From the NCBI GenBank assembly GCA_963519305.1, contig CAUQMS010000006.1:139510-203509 (forward strand): 64,000 nt of DNA, written 5' to 3'. Below, piece by piece: positions 47,103-54,703 of this stretch. How positions within the stretch are numbered: the stretch's first letter is position 1; every line of letters starts with the position of its first letter. The notes beneath the pieces were generated by a model. That model made no database searches, was not told the origin of the DNA, and was given only the letters and a program-made list of their open reading frames with translations. The stretch is from Ewingella sp963519305 (GTDB lineage Bacteria; Pseudomonadota; Gammaproteobacteria; Enterobacterales; Enterobacteriaceae). The position numbers and the translations under genes were made by a program.

Positions 47103-49550
47103 ATGTCGATTAAGAAACAAGGGAAATCAGCATCAGGAGAGGGGATCAGCCGCCGCATGCTGATGAAAAGCTCTGCTCTGGTTGGGCTGGCAGCGGCAGC
47201 GGGGGGCGTATCGCTGCCTTTTCGTCATGCACTGGCGACAGAAGCGCTATCAGCCAGTAAACCGGCCAATGAGAAAGTGGTCTGGAGTGCCTGTACGGTC
47301 AACTGCGGCAGTCGCTGTCCGCTGAGAATGCATGTTGTGGACGGCGAGATCCGGTATGTCGAAACCGATAATACCGGTGATGATAACTATGACGGTTTAC
47401 ATCAGGTCCGTGCCTGCCTGCGCGGCCGGTCCATGCGTCGTCGTGTCTACAATCCTGACCGTCTGAAATACCCGATGAAGCGCGTTGGCGCCCGTGGTGA
47501 AGGTAAATTTAAACGTATCAGCTGGGAAGAGGCTTTCGACACTCTTGCCGGCAGCATGAAAGATATCATCAGCAAATACGGTAACGAAGCCATCTACCTG
47601 AATTACGGCACCGGAACGCTGGGCGGGACCATGACCCGGTCATGGCCGCCGGGATCTACCCTGATTGCGCGCCTGATGAACTGCTGCGGCGGATATCTCA
47701 ACCACTACGGAGACTACAGTTCTGCGCAAATCGCCGAAGGACTGAATTATACCTATGGCGGCTGGGCCGACGGCAACAGCCCGTCGGATATTGAGAACAG
47801 TAAACTGGTAGTACTGTTTGGCAATAACCCCGGTGAAACACGCATGAGCGGTGGCGGCGTGACGTATTACGTCGAACAGGCGCGGCAGAAATCCAATGCG
47901 CGCATGATCATTATCGACCCGCGTTATACCGATACAGGGGCTGGTCGTGAAGATGAATGGTTGCCGATCCGTCCCGGTACGGATGCAGCGCTGGCCGCTG
48001 CGCTGGCGCACGTCATGATCAGTGAAAATTTGGTGGATCAGCCATTCCTCGATAAATATTGCGTCGGGTATGACGAGAAAACCATGCCCGCGGATGCGCC
48101 TGAAAATGGCCACTACAAGGCTTACATTCTCGGTGCTGGCCACGATGGCATTGCCAAAACACCGGAGTGGGCAGCTAAAATCACTGGTATCTCGGCAGAT
48201 AAAATCGTCAGACTTGGCCGGGAAATCGGTCAGGCAAAACCGGCCTTTATTTCGCAGGGGTGGGGGCCACAGCGCCATGCCAACGGTGAAATTGCCACCC
48301 GCGCGATTGCCATGCTGGCGATTCTGACCGGCAACGTGGGTATTAACGGCGGCAACTCAGGGGCGCGTGAAGGCTCTTACAGCCTGCCGTTCGTACGTAT
48401 GCCCACCTTCGAGAATCCGGTTCAGACCAGTATTTCTATGTTCATGTGGACCGATGCGATTGTCCGCGCCACGGAAATGACCGCCACCAAAGACGGCGTG
48501 CGCGGGAAGGATAAACTGGATGTACCGATCAAGTTTATCTGGAACTATGCGGGTAACTGCCTGATTAACCAGCATTCTGATATCAACCGTACTCACGATA
48601 TTCTTCAGGATGACAAGCAGTGCGAGATGATTGTGGTGATCGACAATCACATGACCTCTTCAGCGAAATATGCCGATATCGTCCTGCCTGACTGTACCGC
48701 TTCTGAGCAGATGGACTTCTGTCTGGATGCCTCCGCGGGCAACATGTCTTACGTCATTTTTGCCGATCAGGTCATTAAACCGCGCTTCGAGTGCAAAAAT
48801 ATTTATGAGATGACCAGCGAGCTGGCGAAACGCATGGGCGTGGAGCAGAAGTTCACCGAGGGCCGCACTCAGGAAGAGTGGATGCGCCATCTGTATCAAC
48901 AATCCATGCTGGCGATCCCGGCACTGCCTGACTTCGATACTTTCCGCCAGCAGGGTATTTTCAAGCAGCGTGACCCGCAGGGGCATCATGTCGCCTACAA
49001 AGCTTTCCGTCAGGATCCTCAGGCGAATCCGCTGGAAACAGCCTCCGGTAAAATTGAAATCTACTCCGCTGAGTTGGCTGAAATTGCCGCGAAATGGCAG
49101 CTGGAAAAGGATGATGTGATTGATCCACTTCCGGTTTATGCCGCTGGCTTTGAAAACTATGATGACCCGCTTGCCAGCCGTTATCCGTTGCAAATGACAG
49201 GATTCCACTACAAAGCGCGCACTCACTCCACCTACGGCAATGTCGATGTCCTTAAGGCCGCGTGTCGTCAGGAAATGTGGATTAACCCGCTCGATGCCAG
49301 CGCCCGTGGCATTGCCAACGGCGATATGATCCGCATCTTTAACGATCGCGGTGAAGTGCATATCGCGGCCAAAGTCACACCGCGCATGATGCCTGGCGTC
49401 GTCGCGTTGGGAGAGGGGGCCTGGTACTCACCCGACAGCAACAAAATCGACCGTGCGGGCAGCATTAATGTCCTGACTTCTCAGCGGCCTTCCCCTCTGG
49501 CGAAAGGTAACCCTTCTCATACCAACCTTGTGCAAGTGGCGAAGGTTTAA
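47103..49550 (+). CDS. dmsA: Anaerobic dimethyl sulfoxide reductase, subunit A
   Basis: DmsA is the Mo-bisPGD catalytic subunit that reduces DMSO and TMAO-like compounds. It is 815 residues from the ATG at 47103, behind GAGGAG. The Tat signal is SRRMLMK-SSALVGLAAAAGG. The FeS site is CTVNCGSRCPLRMHV, and the Mo-ligand segment GTGTLGGTMTRSWPPG with the candidate Ser is identical in kind to E. coli DmsA, as are NHYGDYSSAQIAEG, YTYGGWADGNSPSDIENSK and EGSYSLPFVRMP. It is thus the genuine DmsA, whereas the preceding gene is YnfE-like; the two share many blocks (FGNNP.ETRMSGGG, GREDEW.PIRPGTDAAL). The gap to ynfE is 94 nt and to dmsB 11 nt. Confidence 0.94.
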   Translation: MSIKKQGKSASGEGISRRMLMKSSALVGLAAAAGGVSLPFRHALATEALSASKPANEKVVWSACTVNCGSRCPLRMHVVDGEIRYVETDNTGDDNYDGLHQVRACLRGRSMRRRVYNPDRLKYPMKRVGARGEGKFKRISWEEAFDTLAGSMKDIISKYGNEAIYLNYGTGTLGGTMTRSWPPGSTLIARLMNCCGGYLNHYGDYSSAQIAEGLNYTYGGWADGNSPSDIENSKLVVLFGNNPGETRMSGGGVTYYVEQARQKSNARMIIIDPRYTDTGAGREDEWLPIRPGTDAALAAALAHVMISENLVDQPFLDKYCVGYDEKTMPADAPENGHYKAYILGAGHDGIAKTPEWAAKITGISADKIVRLGREIGQAKPAFISQGWGPQRHANGEIATRAIAMLAILTGNVGINGGNSGAREGSYSLPFVRMPTFENPVQTSISMFMWTDAIVRATEMTATKDGVRGKDKLDVPIKFIWNYAGNCLINQHSDINRTHDILQDDKQCEMIVVIDNHMTSSAKYADIVLPDCTASEQMDFCLDASAGNMSYVIFADQVIKPRFECKNIYEMTSELAKRMGVEQKFTEGRTQEEWMRHLYQQSMLAIPALPDFDTFRQQGIFKQRDPQGHHVAYKAFRQDPQANPLETASGKIEIYSAELAEIAAKWQLEKDDVIDPLPVYAAGFENYDDPLASRYPLQMTGFHYKARTHSTYGNVDVLKAACRQEMWINPLDASARGIANGDMIRIFNDRGEVHIAAKVTPRMMPGVVALGEGAWYSPDSNKIDRAGSINVLTSQRPSPLAKGNPSHTNLVQVAKV

Positions 49551-49561
49551 AGGAATAACTT

Positions 49562-50179
49562 ATGACAACCCAATATGGTTTTTATATTGATTCGAGCCGC
49601 TGCACTGGTTGTAAGACCTGCGAACTGGCGTGCAAAGACTTCAAAAATCTGACGCCCGACGTCAGTTTCCGCCGTATCTACGAATACGCCGGGGGGGACT
49701 GGCAACAGGATGGTGATAGCTGGCATCAGAACGTTTTTGCCTACTATCTCTCGATTGCCTGCAACCACTGTGAGGATCCGGCCTGCACCAAAGTGTGTCC
49801 GAGCGGGGCGATGCACAAACGCGATGATGGCTTTGTGGTAGTTAACGAAGATATCTGTATCGGCTGTCGTTATTGCCATATGGCCTGTCCGTATGGCGCG
49901 CCACAATATAACGTCGCGAAAGGCCATATGACCAAGTGTGACGGCTGCTATGAACGCGTCGCGGAGGGCAAGAAACCTATTTGTGTGGAGTCTTGTCCGC
50001 TACGTGCGCTGGATATGGCACCGATCGAAGAGCTACGGGCGAAATATGGCACGCTGGCGCAGGTTGCACCACTTCCAGGTGCGCAGTTCACTAAACCGAA
50101 TATTGTCATTAAACCCAATGCGAATTGCCGTCCGGTAGGCGATACCACTGGATACCTGGCTAACCCGAAGGAGGTTTGA
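49562..50179 (+). CDS. dmsB: DMSO reductase iron-sulfur subunit B
   Basis: DmsB is a 205-residue ferredoxin-like subunit (E. coli 205) carrying four [4Fe-4S] clusters between DmsC and DmsA. All four Cys groups are visible: CTGCKTCELAC, CNHCEDPACTKVCP, CIGCRYCHMACP and CDGCYERVAEG....CVESCP. It is carried to the periplasm with its Tat-bearing partner and has no signal of its own. It follows dmsA by 11 nt and precedes dmsC by one base. With only one dmsB for two catalytic subunits, it presumably serves both. Confidence 0.97.
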   Translation: MTTQYGFYIDSSRCTGCKTCELACKDFKNLTPDVSFRRIYEYAGGDWQQDGDSWHQNVFAYYLSIACNHCEDPACTKVCPSGAMHKRDDGFVVVNEDICIGCRYCHMACPYGAPQYNVAKGHMTKCDGCYERVAEGKKPICVESCPLRALDMAPIEELRAKYGTLAQVAPLPGAQFTKPNIVIKPNANCRPVGDTTGYLANPKEV

Positions 50180-50180
50180 G

Positions 50181-51038
50181 ATGGGAAACGGATGGCATGA
50201 ATGGCCTTTAATGGTCTTTACCGTTCTTGGGCAATGCGTGGTGGGTGGTTTTATCGTTTTAGCGCTGGCGCTGCTGGGAAAGCGCAGCCAGGAAGAGACG
50301 CGCCGTATTCATATATCGATGTTTTTCCTGTGGGTGCTGATGGCGATTGCGTTTATCGCCTCTGTGTTGCATCTCGGTTCTCCGCTCCGGGCATTTAATT
50401 CACTGAACCGTCTGGGCGCCTCGCCGCTGAGCAATGAAATCGGCAGTGGTTCACTGTTCTTTGCGCTGGGCGGCATTTACTGGCTGCTGGCTGTGTTGAA
50501 CAAAATGCCGCAGGCGCTGGGTAAAGTTTGGCTGGTTGTCACCATGATGGCGGGGATGGGCTTTGTCTATGCGATGTGTCGCGTGTATGAAATCGATACC
50601 GTGCCGACCTGGGATAACAGCTATACGGCCCTGAACTTTGGTCTGACGGTGCTGATTGGTGGCCCGCTGCTCGGCGCATTATTGTTGCGTATGGCCAATA
50701 TCCAGGGCCGCGCACTGCGTCTGTTGCCTATGGTCAGCGTGGTTGCGCTGGCGGTTAGCATGGCAGCCGTCGTGATGCAGAGCGCCAGTCTGGCGTCTAT
50801 CAACAGTTCAGTTCAGGCCGCTTCAACTTTGATTCCACAATACGGTGCACTGTCCGTATGGCGTCTGGTGCTGGTCGTGCTGGGACTCGGTTGCTGGATT
50901 TGCCCGCTGATACTGCGTAAACGTGCTGCACTGGCTTCACTGACCTTGGGCTTTGTGCTGGTGTTCGCCGGTGAGCTGATTGGCCGCGCCGTTTTCTACG
51001 GTCTGCATATGACTGTGGGTATGGCGATCGGCAGTTAA
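50181..51038 (+). CDS. dmsC: DMSO reductase membrane anchor subunit C
   Basis: DmsC anchors DmsAB in the inner membrane and oxidises menaquinol. The 285 residues (E. coli 287) contain eight predicted transmembrane segments, beginning GNGWHEWPLMVFTVLGQCVVGGF. The menaquinol-site region with His (ASVLHLGSPLRAFNSLNRLG, His near 65) is present, matching the essential His65 region of DmsC. It starts 1 nt after dmsB ends and is followed by dmsD after 57 nt. Confidence 0.94.
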   Translation: MGNGWHEWPLMVFTVLGQCVVGGFIVLALALLGKRSQEETRRIHISMFFLWVLMAIAFIASVLHLGSPLRAFNSLNRLGASPLSNEIGSGSLFFALGGIYWLLAVLNKMPQALGKVWLVVTMMAGMGFVYAMCRVYEIDTVPTWDNSYTALNFGLTVLIGGPLLGALLLRMANIQGRALRLLPMVSVVALAVSMAAVVMQSASLASINSSVQAASTLIPQYGALSVWRLVLVVLGLGCWICPLILRKRAALASLTLGFVLVFAGELIGRAVFYGLHMTVGMAIGS

Positions 51039-51095
51039 TCTTATTCTATCCGCGCATTGTTTAGCCGCAATGCGCGCTTTCAGGACACGTTATTT

Positions 51096-51704
51096 ATGTC
51101 AGCAGAAGCTATCGCCGCCACCGGCAAATTCTTAGGTTCACTCTTATATTTTCCACCAAACTCAGAGCAGGCACAGCCGCTTTTTCAATGGTTACAGACT
51201 CACGCGTGGATGCCCGAATGGCCCTACGGCGGGACCGAACGTTTGCAGCAGATTGCAGACAGCCTTGCCGGCAATGTTGCGTCTGGTGAGTCTGACGACG
51301 AGGCTTACCAGCGTCTGTTCGTCGGCCCTTATGCATTGCCAGCGCCTCCCTGGGGATCGGTTTATCTGGACCGCGAAAGTGTGTTGTTTGGCGACTCCAC
51401 CTTGGAGTTACGTGACTGGATGCGTCTGCACGGTATTGAACTCCACAAGGTGCAGGCCGAGCCTGAAGATCACATCGGCTTGATGTTGATGATGTCTGCC
51501 TGGCTGGCCGAAAACTCTCCGGAACTCCTTGAGGAGTTTTTAGCTACGCATCTGTTCACGTGGGTTTTTCGTTATCTCGCACTGCTTGAACAGGGGGCAG
51601 AGCATCCTGTTTATCAGGGCATAGCCCGATTAACGAAGGTGACTCTGCAAGGGTGGCAGCAACAATGCGAACTTGCTGTCATTGAGCATGAGTTATACCG
51701 CTGA
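51096..51704 (+). CDS. dmsD: Tat proofreading chaperone DmsD (TorD/DmsD family)
   Basis: DmsD binds the twin-arginine signal of DmsA-type precursors and keeps them from export until the Mo cofactor is loaded. The ATG at 51096 gives 202 residues (E. coli 204); an upstream in-frame start at 51057 would give 215. Family blocks are YQRLFVGPYALPAPPWGSVYLDRE (split around residues 65-88), VLFGDSTLELRDWMR and EPEDHIGLMLMMSAWLAEN. In E. coli dmsD belongs to the ynf operon, not dmsABC; its presence here supports the merged-operon view. Its stop overlaps the next ATG by one base (TGATG). Confidence 0.93.
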   Translation: MSAEAIAATGKFLGSLLYFPPNSEQAQPLFQWLQTHAWMPEWPYGGTERLQQIADSLAGNVASGESDDEAYQRLFVGPYALPAPPWGSVYLDRESVLFGDSTLELRDWMRLHGIELHKVQAEPEDHIGLMLMMSAWLAENSPELLEEFLATHLFTWVFRYLALLEQGAEHPVYQGIARLTKVTLQGWQQQCELAVIEHELYR

Positions 51705-52264
51705 TGAGTGACTCCCGCGATTCCGGTTATTACCGTGCCTGGATGAGTTCGCGTACAGTCAGCCGCCGCGGGCTCTTTCGCGGTTTTTTGGCACCGGGAC
51801 AGCGTGCAATACAGAGCGGACTTGAGGGGGAGGTGTTACAACGGCGGGTCGCCCGTCCACCGCAGGCTGTTGCCGAGCCGCTGTTCTTACAAGCCTGCGA
51901 TGGCTGTGGAGCCTGTCGCGATGCTTGTCCGGTGGGGATTATTGCACTGGATAATGGTAAAGCTCAGATGAACATAGAATTGGCCGAATGTGATTTTTGC
52001 GGTAAATGCACTGCGAGCTGTCAGAGCGGGGCGTTGGAGCTCACTCAGTCAATGGATACCGGCCTGCGCCCGGTGATTTCGGGGCAATGTCTGGGGCGGC
52101 TGGATGACCTGTGCCGGATGTGCGAAATTGCGTGCCCGCGCACGGCAATATTTTTTAATCAACATAATCAACCCGCCGTGGATAATGCGCAATGCAATGG
52201 TTGCGGGAAATGTAAACTCGTTTGTTATCATGGAGATATTAATTTGTCATTAATGAACGGGTGA
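51704..52264 (+). CDS. NapF-like ferredoxin-type protein with four [4Fe-4S] motifs
   Basis: 186 residues with an N-terminal RTVSRRGLFRGFLAP (a short RR-containing, non-hydrophobic leader as in NapF), then CDGCGACRDACP, CDFCGKCTASC, CRMCEIACP and CNGCGKCKLVC. The domain arrangement is that of NapF, a cytoplasmic iron-sulfur protein that assists maturation of the periplasmic nitrate reductase NapA before Tat export. Translationally coupled to dmsD by a one-base overlap, it is most likely a maturation factor for the two catalytic subunits here. No napDABC genes are in the window, so the napF symbol is not assigned. Confidence 0.85.
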   Translation: MSDSRDSGYYRAWMSSRTVSRRGLFRGFLAPGQRAIQSGLEGEVLQRRVARPPQAVAEPLFLQACDGCGACRDACPVGIIALDNGKAQMNIELAECDFCGKCTASCQSGALELTQSMDTGLRPVISGQCLGRLDDLCRMCEIACPRTAIFFNQHNQPAVDNAQCNGCGKCKLVCYHGDINLSLMNG

Positions 52265-52403
52265 TATTGGTTATGCCCCTTGATGAGCGATTTAAATCAT
52301 CCACCTGCAGTTCGTGCTTAAGCCGGTTTACGCCTGATTGACTTTTAATCCGCCAGTGGCATGATGCGCGCAATTTCTTCGCATTTGTGGTCGCCAACGC
52401 CCT

Positions 52404-53549
52404 ATGTCCGCCTATTCTCGCCCGGTAATGTTATTACTCTGTGGGCTGCTATTACTGACGGTTTCAATTGCTGTGCTGAATACGCTGGTCCCCCTCTGGC
52501 TGAGCCACGAAATGCTGCCCACCTGGCAGGTAGGACTGGTCAGTTCATCCTATTACTCGGGGAATCTGGTAGGGACGTTGATCGCCGGTGTGTTGATCAA
52601 ACGAATCGGGTTTAACCGCAGCTATTACCTTTCCTGCATCGTCTTTGCGGTCGCCACCGCCGGTCTGGCACTCTCTATGACATTCTGGAGCTGGATTGGC
52701 TGGCGCTTTGTCGCCGGTATGGGATGTGCGTTAATTTGGGTCGTGGTCGAGAGTGCATTACTGCGCAGCGGAACGGTTAAGAACCGTGGCCAGCTGCTCG
52801 CGGCCTACATGATTATTTATTATATCGGCACAGTATTCGGTCAACTGATGCTCGGTATGGTTTCTACCGAATTGTTCAATGTGCTGCCGTGGGTGACATC
52901 GCTGATTGTGATTGCCATGCTGCCGTTGCTTTTCACTCATATCACCAATCAGGACAGCCAACAGCCGCACATGAGCGTGTGGCCTATGCTCAAACGGCGC
53001 AGCGCGCGGCTGGGTATTAACGGCTGCGTCATTTCCGGCATTATTCTTGGGTCGCTATATGGCCTGATGCCGCTCTTCCTGAATCATCAGGGGATGAGTG
53101 ATGCTGACGTGGGTTACTGGATGGCGCTGCTGGTCAGCTCCGGGATCATCGGTCAATGGCCGGTAGGGCGTCTTGCCGACCGTTACGGTCGTCTGATTGT
53201 TTTGCGGGTACAGGTATTTGTCGTGATTCTGGGCAGCATCGCGATGCTCAGCGGTTACGCCATGGCACCTACGCTGTTCATTCTTGGCTGTGCGGGTTTC
53301 ACCCTTTATCCGGTCGCGATGTCCTGGGCGTGTGAGAAGGTCAATCCCGACGAGCTGGTGGCGATGAATCAGGCGTTGTTGATGAGTTACACCATCGGCA
53401 GTCTGGCAGGCCCGACAATGACCGCGATGCTGATGCAGAGTTATTCAGACCGCCTGCTGTTTGTGATGATTGCGGTCGTCGCGCTGGTTTATCTGGTGGT
53501 TCTGCTGCGTAAAGCGGACAAACACCAAAAACCGGTGGCAGCTGCCTGA
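52404..53549 (+). CDS. ycaD: MFS transporter YcaD
   Basis: 381 residues (E. coli YcaD 382), twelve predicted transmembrane segments. The MFS loop motif between helices 2 and 3 is LIAGVLIKRIGFNRSYYL, with the repeated motif GQWPVGRLADRYGRL in the second half. The transported substrate is unknown. There is no good ribosome-binding site at the ATG at 52404. It lies 139 nt after the dms operon and ends before a bidirectional terminator. In E. coli ycaD also lies between dmsC and pflA, separated by ycaC, which is absent here. Confidence 0.92.
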   Translation: MSAYSRPVMLLLCGLLLLTVSIAVLNTLVPLWLSHEMLPTWQVGLVSSSYYSGNLVGTLIAGVLIKRIGFNRSYYLSCIVFAVATAGLALSMTFWSWIGWRFVAGMGCALIWVVVESALLRSGTVKNRGQLLAAYMIIYYIGTVFGQLMLGMVSTELFNVLPWVTSLIVIAMLPLLFTHITNQDSQQPHMSVWPMLKRRSARLGINGCVISGIILGSLYGLMPLFLNHQGMSDADVGYWMALLVSSGIIGQWPVGRLADRYGRLIVLRVQVFVVILGSIAMLSGYAMAPTLFILGCAGFTLYPVAMSWACEKVNPDELVAMNQALLMSYTIGSLAGPTMTAMLMQSYSDRLLFVMIAVVALVYLVVLLRKADKHQKPVAAA

Positions 53550-53589
53550 TATCACTTCAGTCATAATACCCTGAGCATTCCTGAAAAAT

Positions 53590-53628
53590 AAAAAACGCCC
53601 GACAGTGAAAATTGTACGGGCGTTTTTT
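53590..53628. terminator. Bidirectional terminator ycaD / pflA
   Basis: AAAAAACGCCCG with CGGGCGTTTTTT and a partly paired 15-nt loop between convergent genes; T tracts on both strands. Confidence 0.88.
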
Positions 53629-53655
53629 TATGGCGAAAGGTTTTAACGGGCAGAT

Positions 53656-54396
53656 TTAATAAATAACTTTATGCCCGTAGCTCTCAAGAATACCTTTCAC
53701 GCGATCCATGATCTCTTTGGTCGGCGGATTAACACCATCCAGACCGTACTCTTCACCCATCGCTGTCCATTTATGCTTGCCCAGCTCGTGATAAGGCAAC
53801 AACTCAATTTTTTCGATGTTGGTCATGTCTTTAGTAAATTCACCCAGCAAGTGTGACGATTTATCATCGTCAGACCAGCCAGGTACTACAACATAGCGGA
53901 TCCATGTGCGTTGATTACGTTTAGCCAGATAGCGGGCGAAATCCAGTGTACGGTGATTCGAAACGCCGACCAGATTCTGGTGGATATCATCGTTCATCTG
54001 TTTTAAGTCGAGCATTACTAGATCGGTAACATCGAGTAATTCATCAATGACCGGATCATAACGGCGGACAAAACCGTTGGTATCCAGACAAGTGTTGATC
54101 CCCTCTTTCTGACATGCACGGAACCAGTCGCGCACAAATTCAGCCTGCAGAATAGCCTCGCCACCGGATGCCGTGACGCCGCCGCCAGAAGCATTCATAA
54201 AGTGACGATAAGTCACCACTTCTTTCATCAGGTCTTCAACATTGATCTCTTTGCCACCGTGCGTATCCCATGTATCGCGGTTATGACAATACAGACAGCG
54301 CATCAGACAGCCCTGGAAGAAAACAATGAAACGTATACCTGGGCCATCTACCGTGCCACAGGATTCATATGAGTGGATGCGACCTTGAACTGACAT
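53656..54396 (-). CDS. pflA: Pyruvate formate-lyase 1-activating enzyme
   Basis: PflA is a radical-SAM enzyme that installs the glycyl radical on PflB under anaerobiosis. The ATG at 54396 gives 246 residues, the E. coli length; the frame continues to 54423. The radical-SAM cysteines are in GCLMRCLYCHNRD (Cys30, Cys34, Cys37), followed by GGGVTASGGEA (the SAM-binding GGE motif) and DTNG. It lies downstream of pflB with a hairpin terminator in the 300-nt gap, so it probably has its own promoter, as in E. coli. Confidence 0.97.
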   Translation of the reverse strand: MSVQGRIHSYESCGTVDGPGIRFIVFFQGCLMRCLYCHNRDTWDTHGGKEINVEDLMKEVVTYRHFMNASGGGVTASGGEAILQAEFVRDWFRACQKEGINTCLDTNGFVRRYDPVIDELLDVTDLVMLDLKQMNDDIHQNLVGVSNHRTLDFARYLAKRNQRTWIRYVVVPGWSDDDKSSHLLGEFTKDMTNIEKIELLPYHELGKHKWTAMGEEYGLDGVNPPTKEIMDRVKGILESYGHKVIY

Positions 54397-54646
54397 TGCG
54401 GGTTTTTCTCCAATATTGACCAATAAGTTGCAGTCTAAAATGCGCCGATGCTGGCCTGGCAGAGATAAACTGGAAGGGAACCCTTATCGTTTTTGGGTAT
54501 CCTCTTGTGGTTACCTGCTAATAATAACAGACAAACTGCAAGGTATGTGGCATTGCGGAACTGCTTTGCCAGAGATCCACCGGCGGGAGATGTCTGGCAA
54601 AACAGACTATTCGAGTGTGTCGATAGTCAACGTGGGAGATGAAATA

Positions 54647-54670
54647 AAGGCTCCACGGGTGTGGAGCCTT
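54647..54670 (-). terminator. Rho-independent terminator of pflB
   Basis: AAGGCTCCAC-GGGT-GTGGAGCCTT, then TTATTTC on the minus strand, 34 nt after the pflB stop. Confidence 0.85.
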
Positions 54671-54703
54671 AGTCTTGGGCCAGCTTATTGCAGGCCTAAA
54701 TTC

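Noticed and set aside
45000..49500. Two tandem catalytic subunits taken as one gene broken by a frameshift or as a simple duplication
   Set aside because: Both are full length with their own Tat signal, Fe-S motif and stop, and they resemble different subfamilies (YnfE and DmsA).
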